From positions 1 to 64,000 of the forward strand of contig JAMJFZ010001812.1 of assembly GCA_026225945.1 (NCBI GenBank): DNA of 64,000 nt, given 5' to 3'. Positions 55,993 through 64,000 of the stretch are shown here, piece after piece. This stretch comes from Cricetomys ansorgei (taxonomy: Eukaryota > Chordata > Mammalia > Rodentia > Nesomyidae). Numbering within the stretch: position 1 is the stretch's first letter; each line of letters starts with the position of its first letter. The notes beneath the pieces were generated by a model. The model saw only the letters and a program-made list of their open reading frames with translations. It was not told the origin of the DNA and did no database searches. Position numbers and translations under genes: made by a program.

Positions 55993-56395
55993 GGTGTTTT
56001 AGTTCATTTCTGTTAGCACAGCAACAGGGTATCACAGGGTATCACATATCCTGACCAAAAGCAACTAAGTGGAGAAAGGGTTTATATTACGGGAGTCAAG
56101 GTGGCAGGACCTGGAAGCACCTCATCATGTCATATGCAAAAGCACAAGCAAGAAAAGAGGCAAACAGACTCATCACTCACCTCACCCCCACCACTACCAT
56201 ATAGCTGAGGACCCAAGCCTAGGGAATGGCACTGCCCGCAGTAGGCTAGGTGTTCCCACATCAATCAACACAATCAAGACAATCACCTATAGACATGCTT
56301 ATAGGGTGACCTGATCCAGATGATCCCCCACTGAAACTGTCTTCCTAGGTGACCCTACAACACGTCAAAGCCAACAGTTAAAACCAACCATCACA
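55993..56395 (-). mobile_element. Rodent MaLR LTR
   Basis: Reverse copy: GGTGTTTTAGTTCATTTCTG, CCTGACCAAAAGCAACTAAG, GGGAATGGCACTGCCCGCAG and ACACGTCAAAGCCAACAGTT. A tandem copy of CAGGGTATCA near 56025-56045 is internal slippage. Confidence 0.75.
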
Positions 56396-56543
56396 ATGGG
56401 GTATAACATCTATTTTCAGGTGATTCTAGAGTTGGGAGCTCTGAAAAAATAAAGATCTCCTGTCTAGTGAGTCACAATCTCTACTGTCTCTCTGGATTTG
56501 GTGATAGGCTGGTCCAGAAAATGAAGTCAGACACTCTTTAGGC

Positions 56544-56569
56544 AAAAAAAAAAAAAAAAAAAAAAAAAA
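56544..56569. repeat. A26 homopolymer
   Basis: Twenty-six consecutive A residues. No SINE or L1 body was recognised just upstream, so its origin is unclear. Confidence 0.9.
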
Positions 56570-57160
56570 GTATAAGGACCCAATCAGAGAGAGGTTTCCA
56601 CACCCAGGCATGAGGTGTACTTCTCTCCCATCTTCCTTCACATGAATCCCATTTTTAATGAGTCTGTGAACACGTTATCCTTTAGCAGACAATGGAGGGA
56701 GTGTGATGAAGGAGATAATTAAACATGATGAATATCCAAGCACGTCCATCTTGAAGTCATTTTTCAAAGACAATGGAAGCCCTAACATCCCTCTGTTGAA
56801 AAAGAGCCAGACAGAAACATCGAGAGTAACATATGACTGGGTACAAATGGTAAAATTAAAGGCAACATTGTTGATGAGCTTGCTGGAGCCTGAAGTACCG
56901 AAGCACAATATTAGCCTTGGTGGAAAATAACTTCATTGAAATATGTCCTTCGTGGTGCACGGCTTTCCTAGGGCTCTGAAAGCATTCTGTCTCTCTCGGC
57001 GCCTCACTCTCTGTCACTGGGCTCTCTCAATAGAACGAACAGAGAGGAGAGCTCAGGAGGGAAAGCAGAGGATAATTGAAGTCTTGCCTTGATCTATTGT
57101 TACAACTGAAGAGGCAGAGAAGGTAGAATAGCACATCCCTGCTTAGACCCACTCAGCTCC
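56570..57160. other. No gene recognised
   Basis: Unique-looking. A 75-residue plus-strand frame at 56703-56930 has ordinary composition but no known domain or supporting splice context. Confidence 0.4.
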
Positions 57161-57164
57161 TGTG

Positions 57165-57335
57165 ACGGGCAGAACACTCAGTCAGCGTGTTCCTATCATG
57201 TACGCATCCTCAATAAATCCCTGTGCTTAGCTCCTGCAGTCAGGAGGCAGAGAGATGGATAAGAAAGCAGTCCTGCCCGCTAGGTGTTTGCAATCTTGTT
57301 AGGACATACAAAAACACAGTCAGTAATACTGAATG
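57165..57335 (-). mobile_element. L2 LINE 3' region
   Basis: GTTCCTATCATGTACGCATC, GGATAAGAAAGCAGTCCTGC and TTGCAATCTTGTTAGGACAT match L2 in reverse. Confidence 0.45.
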
Positions 57336-58271
57336 GTCTCTACTTAAGTTCAAATGAACAACACCAAGGGAGATACTGATCTGAGTGATGGTTTCATGTG
57401 AAACCAACTGAAAATTGGACACATAGATCCAGCAACCAATTCAACCCTGTGAACAGATATACAGGGTACTGGCTGTGACCTCCTGTCTGATGGGTGAGAG
57501 AGAGCCCCTGGTGAAGGAAAGAGCAGGTGATATATTAAGATGAAATGCAGTCTGCTGTCCCCTCTTTAGGCTTACAGGCAGCTGAGTCCCTATGAAAGAG
57601 ACTGGTTGGCAGCAGAGGCCCAGGCAGAGTGGGGTTGCAAAGTTTGTGGAGAAGAACCAACTGAGTGCTAAGCAGCCGGAGCAATACAGAGCATGCGGCT
57701 TTGGACGTCAGCCTCATGCAGAAGCAGTCTCTGGGGAAGAACTAGGCTCCGGCAGAGGAACAATCCGAGCATGTGGCAGGCTGTGACAGAGAAGCTATGG
57801 TCAGAAGAAGCTCACACAGGTGAGTCCCATGAACAAGCCCCTCTGGGGACTCCTGAACCCACTTGGTATCGTCAAGGGATCAGTGGGCAGGTGTCTCACA
57901 CTGCGCTTGAGGACGGGGTCTGGCTCTGGGATACGGCAGGTGAGCAAGTGCAATGGGAACTAGATGGGAACACCATGGACATGACCTCCAGGGTGGAAGC
58001 TGTAAACTGTACGTGAGGTGAACAGTGCTGCCATTAGCCACCACTGCCCAGGCTGAGACCCATCTGCCAGCAACACCAAGGTCTTTCTGCCACTCTCAGG
58101 CAAGAGGGTCGCTCTGGAAGTGTTACACTCACTTAGAAATGTGCAGCACATCCATCCTGTGGCTTATGCTGCCAAGGAGGCATTGCCTGGACCACTACAG
58201 GCATGGGGTGGGGCTTCAGGGTTTATGTAGTGAAGCTCTCTCCTTTCTCTATTTATTGGCTTCCTTGTCTC
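57336..58271. other. No gene recognised
   Basis: Overlapping frames of about 60-107 residues on both strands show no domain and no splice support. Confidence 0.4.
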
Positions 58272-58370
58272 TAGGCACAGGTGTGGCCAACCTGTGGCCC
58301 AAGGAACAACTATGACTCTGACCTACCTAATGTAAAATCCCTTGTTAAATTTTGTGGATATTTCACTCAT
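58272..58370 (+). mobile_element. hAT-type DNA transposon fragment
   Basis: GCACAGGTGTGGCCAACCTG, TGGCCCAAGGAAC then ATTTTGTGGATATTTCACT. The 'gtggccaacctgtggccc' start is typical of a group of hAT elements. Only the left end remains. Confidence 0.45.
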
Positions 58371-58473
58371 TCATTTTTAACAATTGAATGGTCCTCAAGT
58401 GTCGGTTTCCTGGTCCACACAAGGGCACCATTGACCCTCTGGCTACAGCTGGCTGGGTTACGCACCCCCCCCA

Positions 58474-58963
58474 CACCTTTCCAGGCAGCAGAGGCGCTTC
58501 CCAGCCGCTTCGACTGCTCCTTTAACCCACACTCAAGCATGAGTGGCGTGGGTCTCGTGGACTTTCTCGTGGGCTCTGACCACAGCGGCCTGAGAATTGG
58601 ATGAGACACAAAAGAAAGCCTCAGGAGCCGTTTCTGGTGGAAGCTGAACTCGTTTAATGGCGGGCTTTTCCCTGTTTATATCTCTTTCCCCAGAGGAGGC
58701 CGGGTCAGTACCCCAGGTGAAGGAGTCCCATTAGCATGGGGCAGGGCAGCACCAGAGGCAGGAGAAAGGCATCTAATCAATGAATGGATCCAGCTGCAGT
58801 GTAGACAAGCATGTTCCTTTTGCTTCTGAGAAGCAGGCAACTTAAAATATTTAGCTGGGATCTCTCCAGGGCTAAGAGAAGAGGAGCTTGCTGAACAGCA
58901 CCTTTCCAGGGAGCGGAGGCGCTTCCCAGCTGCTTGCTCCTTTAGCCCACACTCAAGCATGAG
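58474..58963 (-). mobile_element. ERV LTR-like unit between long direct repeats
   Basis: A 65-70-bp segment (CACCTTTCCAGG to CACTCAAGCATGAG) occurs at 58474-58543 and 58899-58963, 425 bp apart. Between them, on the minus strand, lie GATATAAACAGG (58671-58682 region) and ATTAAA (58653-58658), spaced like an LTR core promoter and poly(A) signal. The whole may be an LTR joined to the start of a second one. Family not recognised. Confidence 0.45.
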
Positions 58964-59079
58964 CTTTGTAGATGACATCATCTCTCTCATGTTGGCAGAA
59001 GGCTGGACACAGGACACAGGTTTTCACAGAGCATGTACTCTATGTAGCAGGAGAACAAGGTCTTTGAAGCTATTGGACC

Positions 59080-59625
59080 ATGGTATTGCCCTGCTCCAAA
59101 ATCTTCCAGTGGTTTCCTTACCCCCTATAAGAAGAGTCACACTTCTGCCCATGCTCATTGGTCTCATAGGATCCACCTACCTGCTCCCTACACTCATTCT
59201 GTAATTTGCTTTACCTCTCTTGTTTCACTCTGGGGATCATAGCTTTGTTCTGGGCTTAGAACTTTCCTGACCTGTTCCCAGCCCTGGGCCTTTGCACGTG
59301 TTACAAAGAGGCCAATCTCCCATAGAGACCGTTGTTATTTCAACCTCTTAGTTCCGATCTCTGCCCTGGTAAATCCTGACCAAGCCTCTCTCTAACCATA
59401 TTCTCCAGAGAAGCCCTCGTGACTCTCCATCCTCTTTTCTATAATTAATGTCATTCCAAAGCGCTTGTCTACCAAGCTCATACAGCATATTTGCTACAGT
59501 CTATACTGCACATTAGACTGTAAACTGCAGGAACACACTCTCCACATGGTGCCTAGAAAGGAGCCTGCCATATACCGTGCACACCAGAAATACACATTAA
59601 ACAGAAGAGCAGATACCCTTCCACC
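59080..59625 (+). mobile_element. L2 LINE 3' region
   Basis: CTGCTCCAAAATCTTCCAGT, GGTTTCCTTACCCCCTATAAG, CTGGGCCTTTGCACGTGTTAC, TTAGACTGTAAACTGCAGG and CACCAGAAATACACATTAAAC follow L2 end to end over about 545 bp. The best L2 copy in the window. Confidence 0.75.
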
Positions 59626-59867
59626 CACCCTTTGAAGTCCTGGCTTTGGAAACCACCCTTGTGTTAGATTATTTTCCTAACTATGCAGGGCTCTTTGGCT
59701 GGTCACCATTATGTCTCTCGGTTTTGCTGTCTTCATGCCCTGATCTTCACCATGAATACTTTAGTATTGATTTTTCTTTTCTTACTTTTACCTCCCTTTA
59801 CCTGCCTGAGTATCTGCCCCAGGGTAGACCAAGCCTGATTTGTTCCCTGCTAAAATCCTGATACCTG

Positions 59868-59927
59868 ACCAAAAAATAAAAAAAATTGAAAAAATAAAAA
59901 AAAATTGAAAAAATTGAAAAAAAAAAG
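59868..59927. repeat. A-rich repeat (AAAATTGAAAAAA units)
   Basis: About 60 bases of A with TTG or T every 8 to 17 bases. Confidence 0.9.
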
Positions 59928-60055
59928 CCATTCAATAAGTATCTGCAGACTCTATCCCAGTAAAACCTGCTCACTAAAACCCTGACTCTGCCTTTTGGCA
60001 GCGCCGTGTCCTTTCCAGTGTGCATCGAGTGTGCATGAAAACTCACATAGCTCAT

Positions 60056-60472
60056 TGTGGGAAGCGGTTTAGCTGGACCACAGCCGTGTTGCTTGTAGAA
60101 GACATTTTAGCAATGACCTTGCAGTTTCTAAGGAACTTGTCCATGCAGGTTAACTTACTGAGTTACAAGGGCAATGTGATGTTTTCCTTGCCTTTGGGCT
60201 ATTGTGTTTCTTTGTGTTGGAAGAAGTGTGTTTGGTTACTCTGGTCCTTTGCTCACACGTCTTGATCTTATGTAAGTTCTGTATACACCCAAAGATTTAC
60301 TACCCACCATAAGGAAATATACTGGGGGACTATTATTTAAAGTGCCAGGAAAATAAAGTTTTCAGTGTGGCTTTGAGCCCCCTCAACTTTCAGACGTCTT
60401 GGGTCTTCTTCTTTAATCCTCACCCTCCATTTTTGGGGGGATCCGTTCGTGTACTACTGGCCGGCTCTGGCA
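60056..60472 (+). mobile_element. Solo ERV LTR, class II-like
   Basis: A 417-bp block starting TGTGGGAAGC and ending GGCTCTGGCA, flanked by the perfect 6-bp repeat GCTCAT (60050-60055 and 60473-60478). AATAAA at 60352-60357 is followed by GTGTGGCTTTGAGCCCCC and a pyrimidine-rich end, as in LTR R-U5 regions. TG/CA ends and a 6-bp duplication fit an ERVK-like LTR. I do not know the family. No internal viral genes are present. Confidence 0.6.
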
Positions 60473-60488
60473 GCTCATCCATAGTATT

Positions 60489-60854
60489 TGTGGTGGTTTG
60501 ATGAGAATGGCCCCATAGGCTTATATGCTTGAATGCTTATTCCCGGTTGGTGGAACTGTTTGGGAAGGATTAGAAGATGTGGCCTTGTGGGAGGAGGTAT
60601 AATACTAAGATCAGGCTTCGAGGTTTCAAAAGCCTACACCATTCCCTGTGTGCTCATCTCTGCCTCCTGCTTGTAAATTAACATGTGAGCACTCAGCTTC
60701 TGCTCCACTGCCATGCCTGCCTGCCTGCCTGCTGCCAGGCTACCTCCAATGATGATCAAGGCCTCACCCTCTGAAAGCCCCAAATAAACTCTTTCTCCTG
60801 TAAGTTGCCTCAGTAATGGTGTCTTATCACAGCAATAGAAAAGTAGCTATGACA
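60489..60854 (+). mobile_element. Rodent MaLR LTR (MT-type), full length
   Basis: 366 bp from TGTGGTGGTTTGATGAG to AGTAGCTATGACA. Landmarks are GGCCCCATAGGCTTATATGC, GATGTGGCCTTGTGGGAGG, AAATAAACTCTTTCTCC and GGTGTCTTATCACAGCAAT. It starts 17 bases after the preceding LTR. CCTG is repeated four times near 60715. Confidence 0.85.
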
Positions 60855-60869
60855 GCGTTCCAAGGCCAG

Positions 60870-61130
60870 AATGGGTCAGTGGGCAAGCTGGGCCCCCTTT
60901 CCTCCCCCTGCCTCCTTGCTGGCCATTGCGTCAGATCCAGAGCTCAGCTTCAGTGCCCTCCTGTACATACCCATCTTTCCCTCCCTTGACCTGGCTAGAC
61001 CAAGGTTCAAATCCCACCTTCTCTGTGAATTTGCTTCATATAAATCCAAGCAGTGGCGATTCCATCAACCTCCCAATAGCGTTGCCTCCGATCACAAACA
61101 GCTAATGGTCCTCCAGGGCTGAGCCTTTGA
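60870..61130 (+). mobile_element. Possible L2 LINE fragment
   Basis: GGTTCAAATCCCACCTTCTC and TGTGAATTTGCTTCATA resemble the L2 'caaatgtcacctcctctgtgaagcc' segment, with a matching pyrimidine-rich lead. Weak. Confidence 0.35.
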
Positions 61131-62465
61131 GCCTTTGTTAAGTCAAAGGAGGGAAGAAGTCAGTATGTCTCAAAATGAGTCCCCAGTCAGAGGCCAGGTA
61201 GACAATTGTGGTCAGGGATTTAACAGTCTTGTTGAAGTACCCACGGCCCGTGTCCTTGAAGATGGTCAGGGCTGGAGTGTCTGCTGTCGGGAACCTAAGC
61301 AGGTCAACTGGGGCCACTGGCAGGCCCAGCACAGCCTGGCACTCTTCCCTGCAGCACCCCTACCCTGCCAAGCCAGCTGGCACTTTGGTGTCTAGCTCGG
61401 CTCATTTAAATAATGGAGCGAAGTGTAAAGATGAGAGATAATCATAAAAAGCTCGGTAAAGTATGCAGATAAGAGCTGTGAACTCAGAGGAGCCTGGGAG
61501 AACAAAGATAATCAAGAGCATTATCAACAGCCCCAGGTGTGCCGCGGGGCTGCGAGAGCACGTGCAGCCTAGGAGGAGGGCGGAGGGTCTCGGCTCCTCT
61601 CCTGGGAGACTTCATCCCACCACCTCCCGCTGCTGCTCCAGAGGAGCCTGGCAGACGGAGCTCGGGCTTTCTCAAGAGTGGAAGGGAAGAGTGTTTCCCA
61701 TCCTGTCTACTTTCAGTCTTCCCTCCTTAATGGTTGATCCTGATGCTGCAGCCATGGAGAGGCACTAAAAACATGCCGAATGGCTTCCACATTGTGCCCC
61801 CAACCTTAAATGGCTTTCACCTGACTCAGAGAAAAGCCAGTGCCCTGGACCTCTCCAGGCTTCAGTTCCCTTGCTCTTCCCACATTTTGATGCTTCTCAG
61901 AGATCCCTGACCCACCTACTCAGGACTCCCCCTTTGTCTAGCTCTCCTTCCTGGAACTATTTGAGCCTTAGCCCCCAAGTTTGAGTTTCAAAAGCCCCAG
62001 AGTTGGCACAGAACACATCAAGACCAATTTCTCAGCACAAAGGAGATTCATTTGCCCCTGAGGGACAAAGGACTACCTCTGGATAGGGTAGAGACAGCCA
62101 TGACCCTTCGGCACATGGTGTGTTTTAAGGATCCTAGCAGGGGAAGAGAAGAGGGGCAGGTACAGTCAGAGAAGGACTGGGGTGGCTGTCTCTGATTGGC
62201 TGGGAGAACAGAGGAGAGGATATGGGTGGCGTTAGGGGAAAGAGGCTGAGGTGCTGTGGAGGGATTTCTGGGAGATGGCCTTTGTGTGTGAGACTGGAAC
62301 TAACTTTTGTCTGGCTGCCCTTTAGCCTTTAGCCATCTTGTGGTGAAGTGAAAGATGGAGTCATGGAGTCGGACCAACAGGCTTCATGGGGATTTCTTGC
62401 CTCTGCAAATGTCCCTCCACTTCCCCTCTCAAGGCCTTGCCTCAAGAACCTGTCACATCTCATCT
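61131..62465. other. Repeat-poor stretch, no gene; GATA-motif cluster
   Basis: No exon recognised. 61380-61660 holds four GATA-type sites, an AACAAAG SOX/TCF-type site at 61501-61507, a CACGTG E-box at 61559-61564 and more CpG than nearby. Function is inference. The 61463-61768 frame (101 residues) has no domain. Confidence 0.35.
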
Positions 62466-62469
62466 CGCT

Positions 62470-62945
62470 TTAATTCCGAAGACAATCTGTACGTATTTCA
62501 TTATACCAGGTCACACACACTACTTTCATGGAGTACATAATGTGCTTTGAGCACATCCCACAAGACCCACTGACCCCCCTTTCCTGATCCCTCCCGTTAA
62601 CCCCCTTTGTACCCTAGGCAGACCTAGGCAGTCTCTCTCCTCCTTCCATGCCATAGACATATGTATGATTTATATACAGAGATAAAGTCTAGAATGCACA
62701 AATGAGAGAAAACATTTGTCTTTCTGAAACTGGCTTAATTCACTCAACGTGATTGTTTCCAATTACATCCATTTCCCTACAAGTGACATAACTTTTTATG
62801 GCTGACAAAGTCCCATTGCACGCATGCACCACGTTTTCTTTAGCCATTCCTCTTTGAAGCTGGTTCCTTAACTTACCTATTGTGAATGGAGCTGCAGTAA
62901 ACATGACAAGCAAGTGAGAATTCTACTTCAGTCTCTTTCTCCTGA
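62470..62945 (+). mobile_element. Old L1 3'-UTR fragment
   Basis: CTGGCTTAATTCACTCAACG, ACTTTTTATGGCTGACAAAG, CACCACGTTTTCTTTAGCC and TATTGTGAATGGAGCTGCAG follow the L1 3' region common to older mammalian L1s ('tattgtgaatagtgctgcaataaacatg'). Confidence 0.65.
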
Positions 62946-63857
62946 CTTACGTAGGACAAGGGCCTTCGTTTTGAACATTCTGATGTGGTTGTAACTCGTC
63001 CCTGTGTCTTCCCAGCACCGTCAGCATTACTGGCATGTGGTGGGCTCTGGGTGGGCGAATAGCTTCTGTAGAGTAGGACTGGTCCAGGTCAATTTTGATC
63101 CCCTCTTTTCTTCCCTTCTGTGTACTTGCTGAACAGAGCAATTCCTGATGGCGCACCCGGCAAGCACGCTTGGTACATGCAACAGCTAGTGACTGTTGGC
63201 TGCCCTTCGGATCCCAGCAACTTTAATTTCAGCATAAAGTGAGCCAGTGTCTTGCTCAAGACAGTGTCAGGGAGAAATGGATTAGAGACTAGGAAAAGAG
63301 GCACAGTATAACTATCCACACAGGAAGGAACCATGAACGTGGTTAAATGGGAAGGCAAGGGGCTGCTTAGCAGTCAGGCAGAAGCTGCTGGGGGACAGAA
63401 CCTCACACCAAAGCAGGGCAGGCCCACCCCAGCCAGTGTACAGCCCTGTGGATGTCACTAGCCACCATGTGTCTCCGTGGATTCCAGATACCTGTGCGTG
63501 ACAATAACCACAACCTGCAGCTCTGGCCCCAACAGAAAATCACTTCTTCAACAAGTGAGCCACACCCAAGCCAAGTCTGATTTCTTCAGGGGCTTCTAGG
63601 CTGAATGGATCGGCATAGCCAGTAAGTTAGGCCGTCTTTCCCAAAGTGCAGATAACAGGAATCAAGGACAATAGAGTGGACACCAGCCCACTCCCAACAT
63701 GGAGACTGTAAATAGAATGCATGAGGGTCAAGGGGCCACTGGAACACTGCCTTTGCTGGCCCGTCTTACTAGCCTCATCTTGGATTCCAGCTTTCTCCTC
63801 ATCTCAGGGCTCCAGCCACCACAGTATGGCATGTCAGTGGGTTCTGTTCCAAATGCA

Positions 63858-63862
<5 letters not shown>
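62946..63862. other. No gene recognised
   Basis: Unique-looking sequence with no domain in its frames (89 residues at 63089-63358, minus). Confidence 0.4.
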
Positions 63863-63911
<49 letters not shown>

Positions 63912-64000
63912 AGGTATGTGTGTGTGTATGTACAGGTATGTGTGTGTGTGTGTGTACAGGTGTGTGTGTGTGTATACAGGTGTGTGTGTGTGTGTACAGG
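63863..64000. repeat. (TG)n with TACAGG spacers, cut by window end
   Basis: A long TG run with TACAGG inserted at 63909, 63931, 63955, 63975 and 63995, spaced 20-24 bases. The array continues past the window edge, so its length is unknown. Confidence 0.95.

Noticed and set aside
56703..56930. A 75-residue frame with ordinary amino-acid composition
   Set aside because: Too short to judge. No domain, no splice context and no evidence of transcription from sequence alone.
1..64000. Search for an undescribed gene system or operon-like cluster
   Set aside because: The window is rodent repeat-rich non-coding DNA. Nothing indicates a coordinated gene system, and I prefer to report that plainly.

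Overview
This window is non-coding DNA from a muroid rodent. The evidence is the repeat population: B1, B2/B3 and B4 SINEs, one decayed ID element and a B1-ID type element. There are also many rodent MaLR (MT/ORR1-type) LTRs, L1 pieces, and a background of old mammalian MIR, L2 and hAT fossils. I cannot tell rat, mouse, hamster or vole apart from the sequence. No almost-perfect young SINE or L1 is present, so the repeats look mostly old.

I find no convincing protein-coding exon, tRNA, rRNA, snRNA or other RNA gene, no CRISPR array and no prokaryotic feature. The long open frames lie in simple repeats (the CT tract at 50211-51140, the CA tracts at 4429-5010 and 43745-43915), inside transposon fossils, or in sequence with no recognisable protein similarity. 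The window is best read as intergenic or deep intronic DNA.

Layout. 0-5 kb: B4, two MaLR LTRs, an L2 apparently split by another old element, then a GC/AC-rich simple repeat with a 500-bp degenerate tail. 5-8.2 kb: mostly unique. 8.2-16.8 kb: dense MaLR and SINEs, including a repeat here called 'LTR-X' (copies at 11850-12194, 14756-15075 and 37271-37599). 16.8-19.7 kb: mostly unique. 19763-20357: a solo class I ERV-like LTR with a 4-bp target duplication. 20.3-29.8 kb: SINEs, L2, MaLR and a 49-bp minisatellite. 29.8-33.1 kb: L1 pieces, one split by a MaLR LTR, and a 46-bp minisatellite. 33-40 kb: MIR, B4, B1/B3 clusters and the third LTR-X copy. 40-50 kb: a hAT fossil and several AT-rich unique blocks that look like candidate conserved non-coding elements. 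50211-51140: a 930-bp polypyrimidine tract. 51-58 kb: L2, MIR and a 35-bp minisatellite. 58.4-61 kb: an LTR-like unit flanked by 65-70-bp direct repeats, a good L2, a second TSD-flanked LTR (60056-60472) and a MaLR LTR. 61-64 kb: unique sequence with a cluster of GATA motifs, an L1 3' end, and a TG/TACAGG compound repeat running off the window edge.

There are no genes to work together here. The biological content is the nested insertion history and a handful of possible cis-regulatory blocks. Repeat names and boundaries are from recognition by eye, not from a database search. I found no exciting undescribed system.
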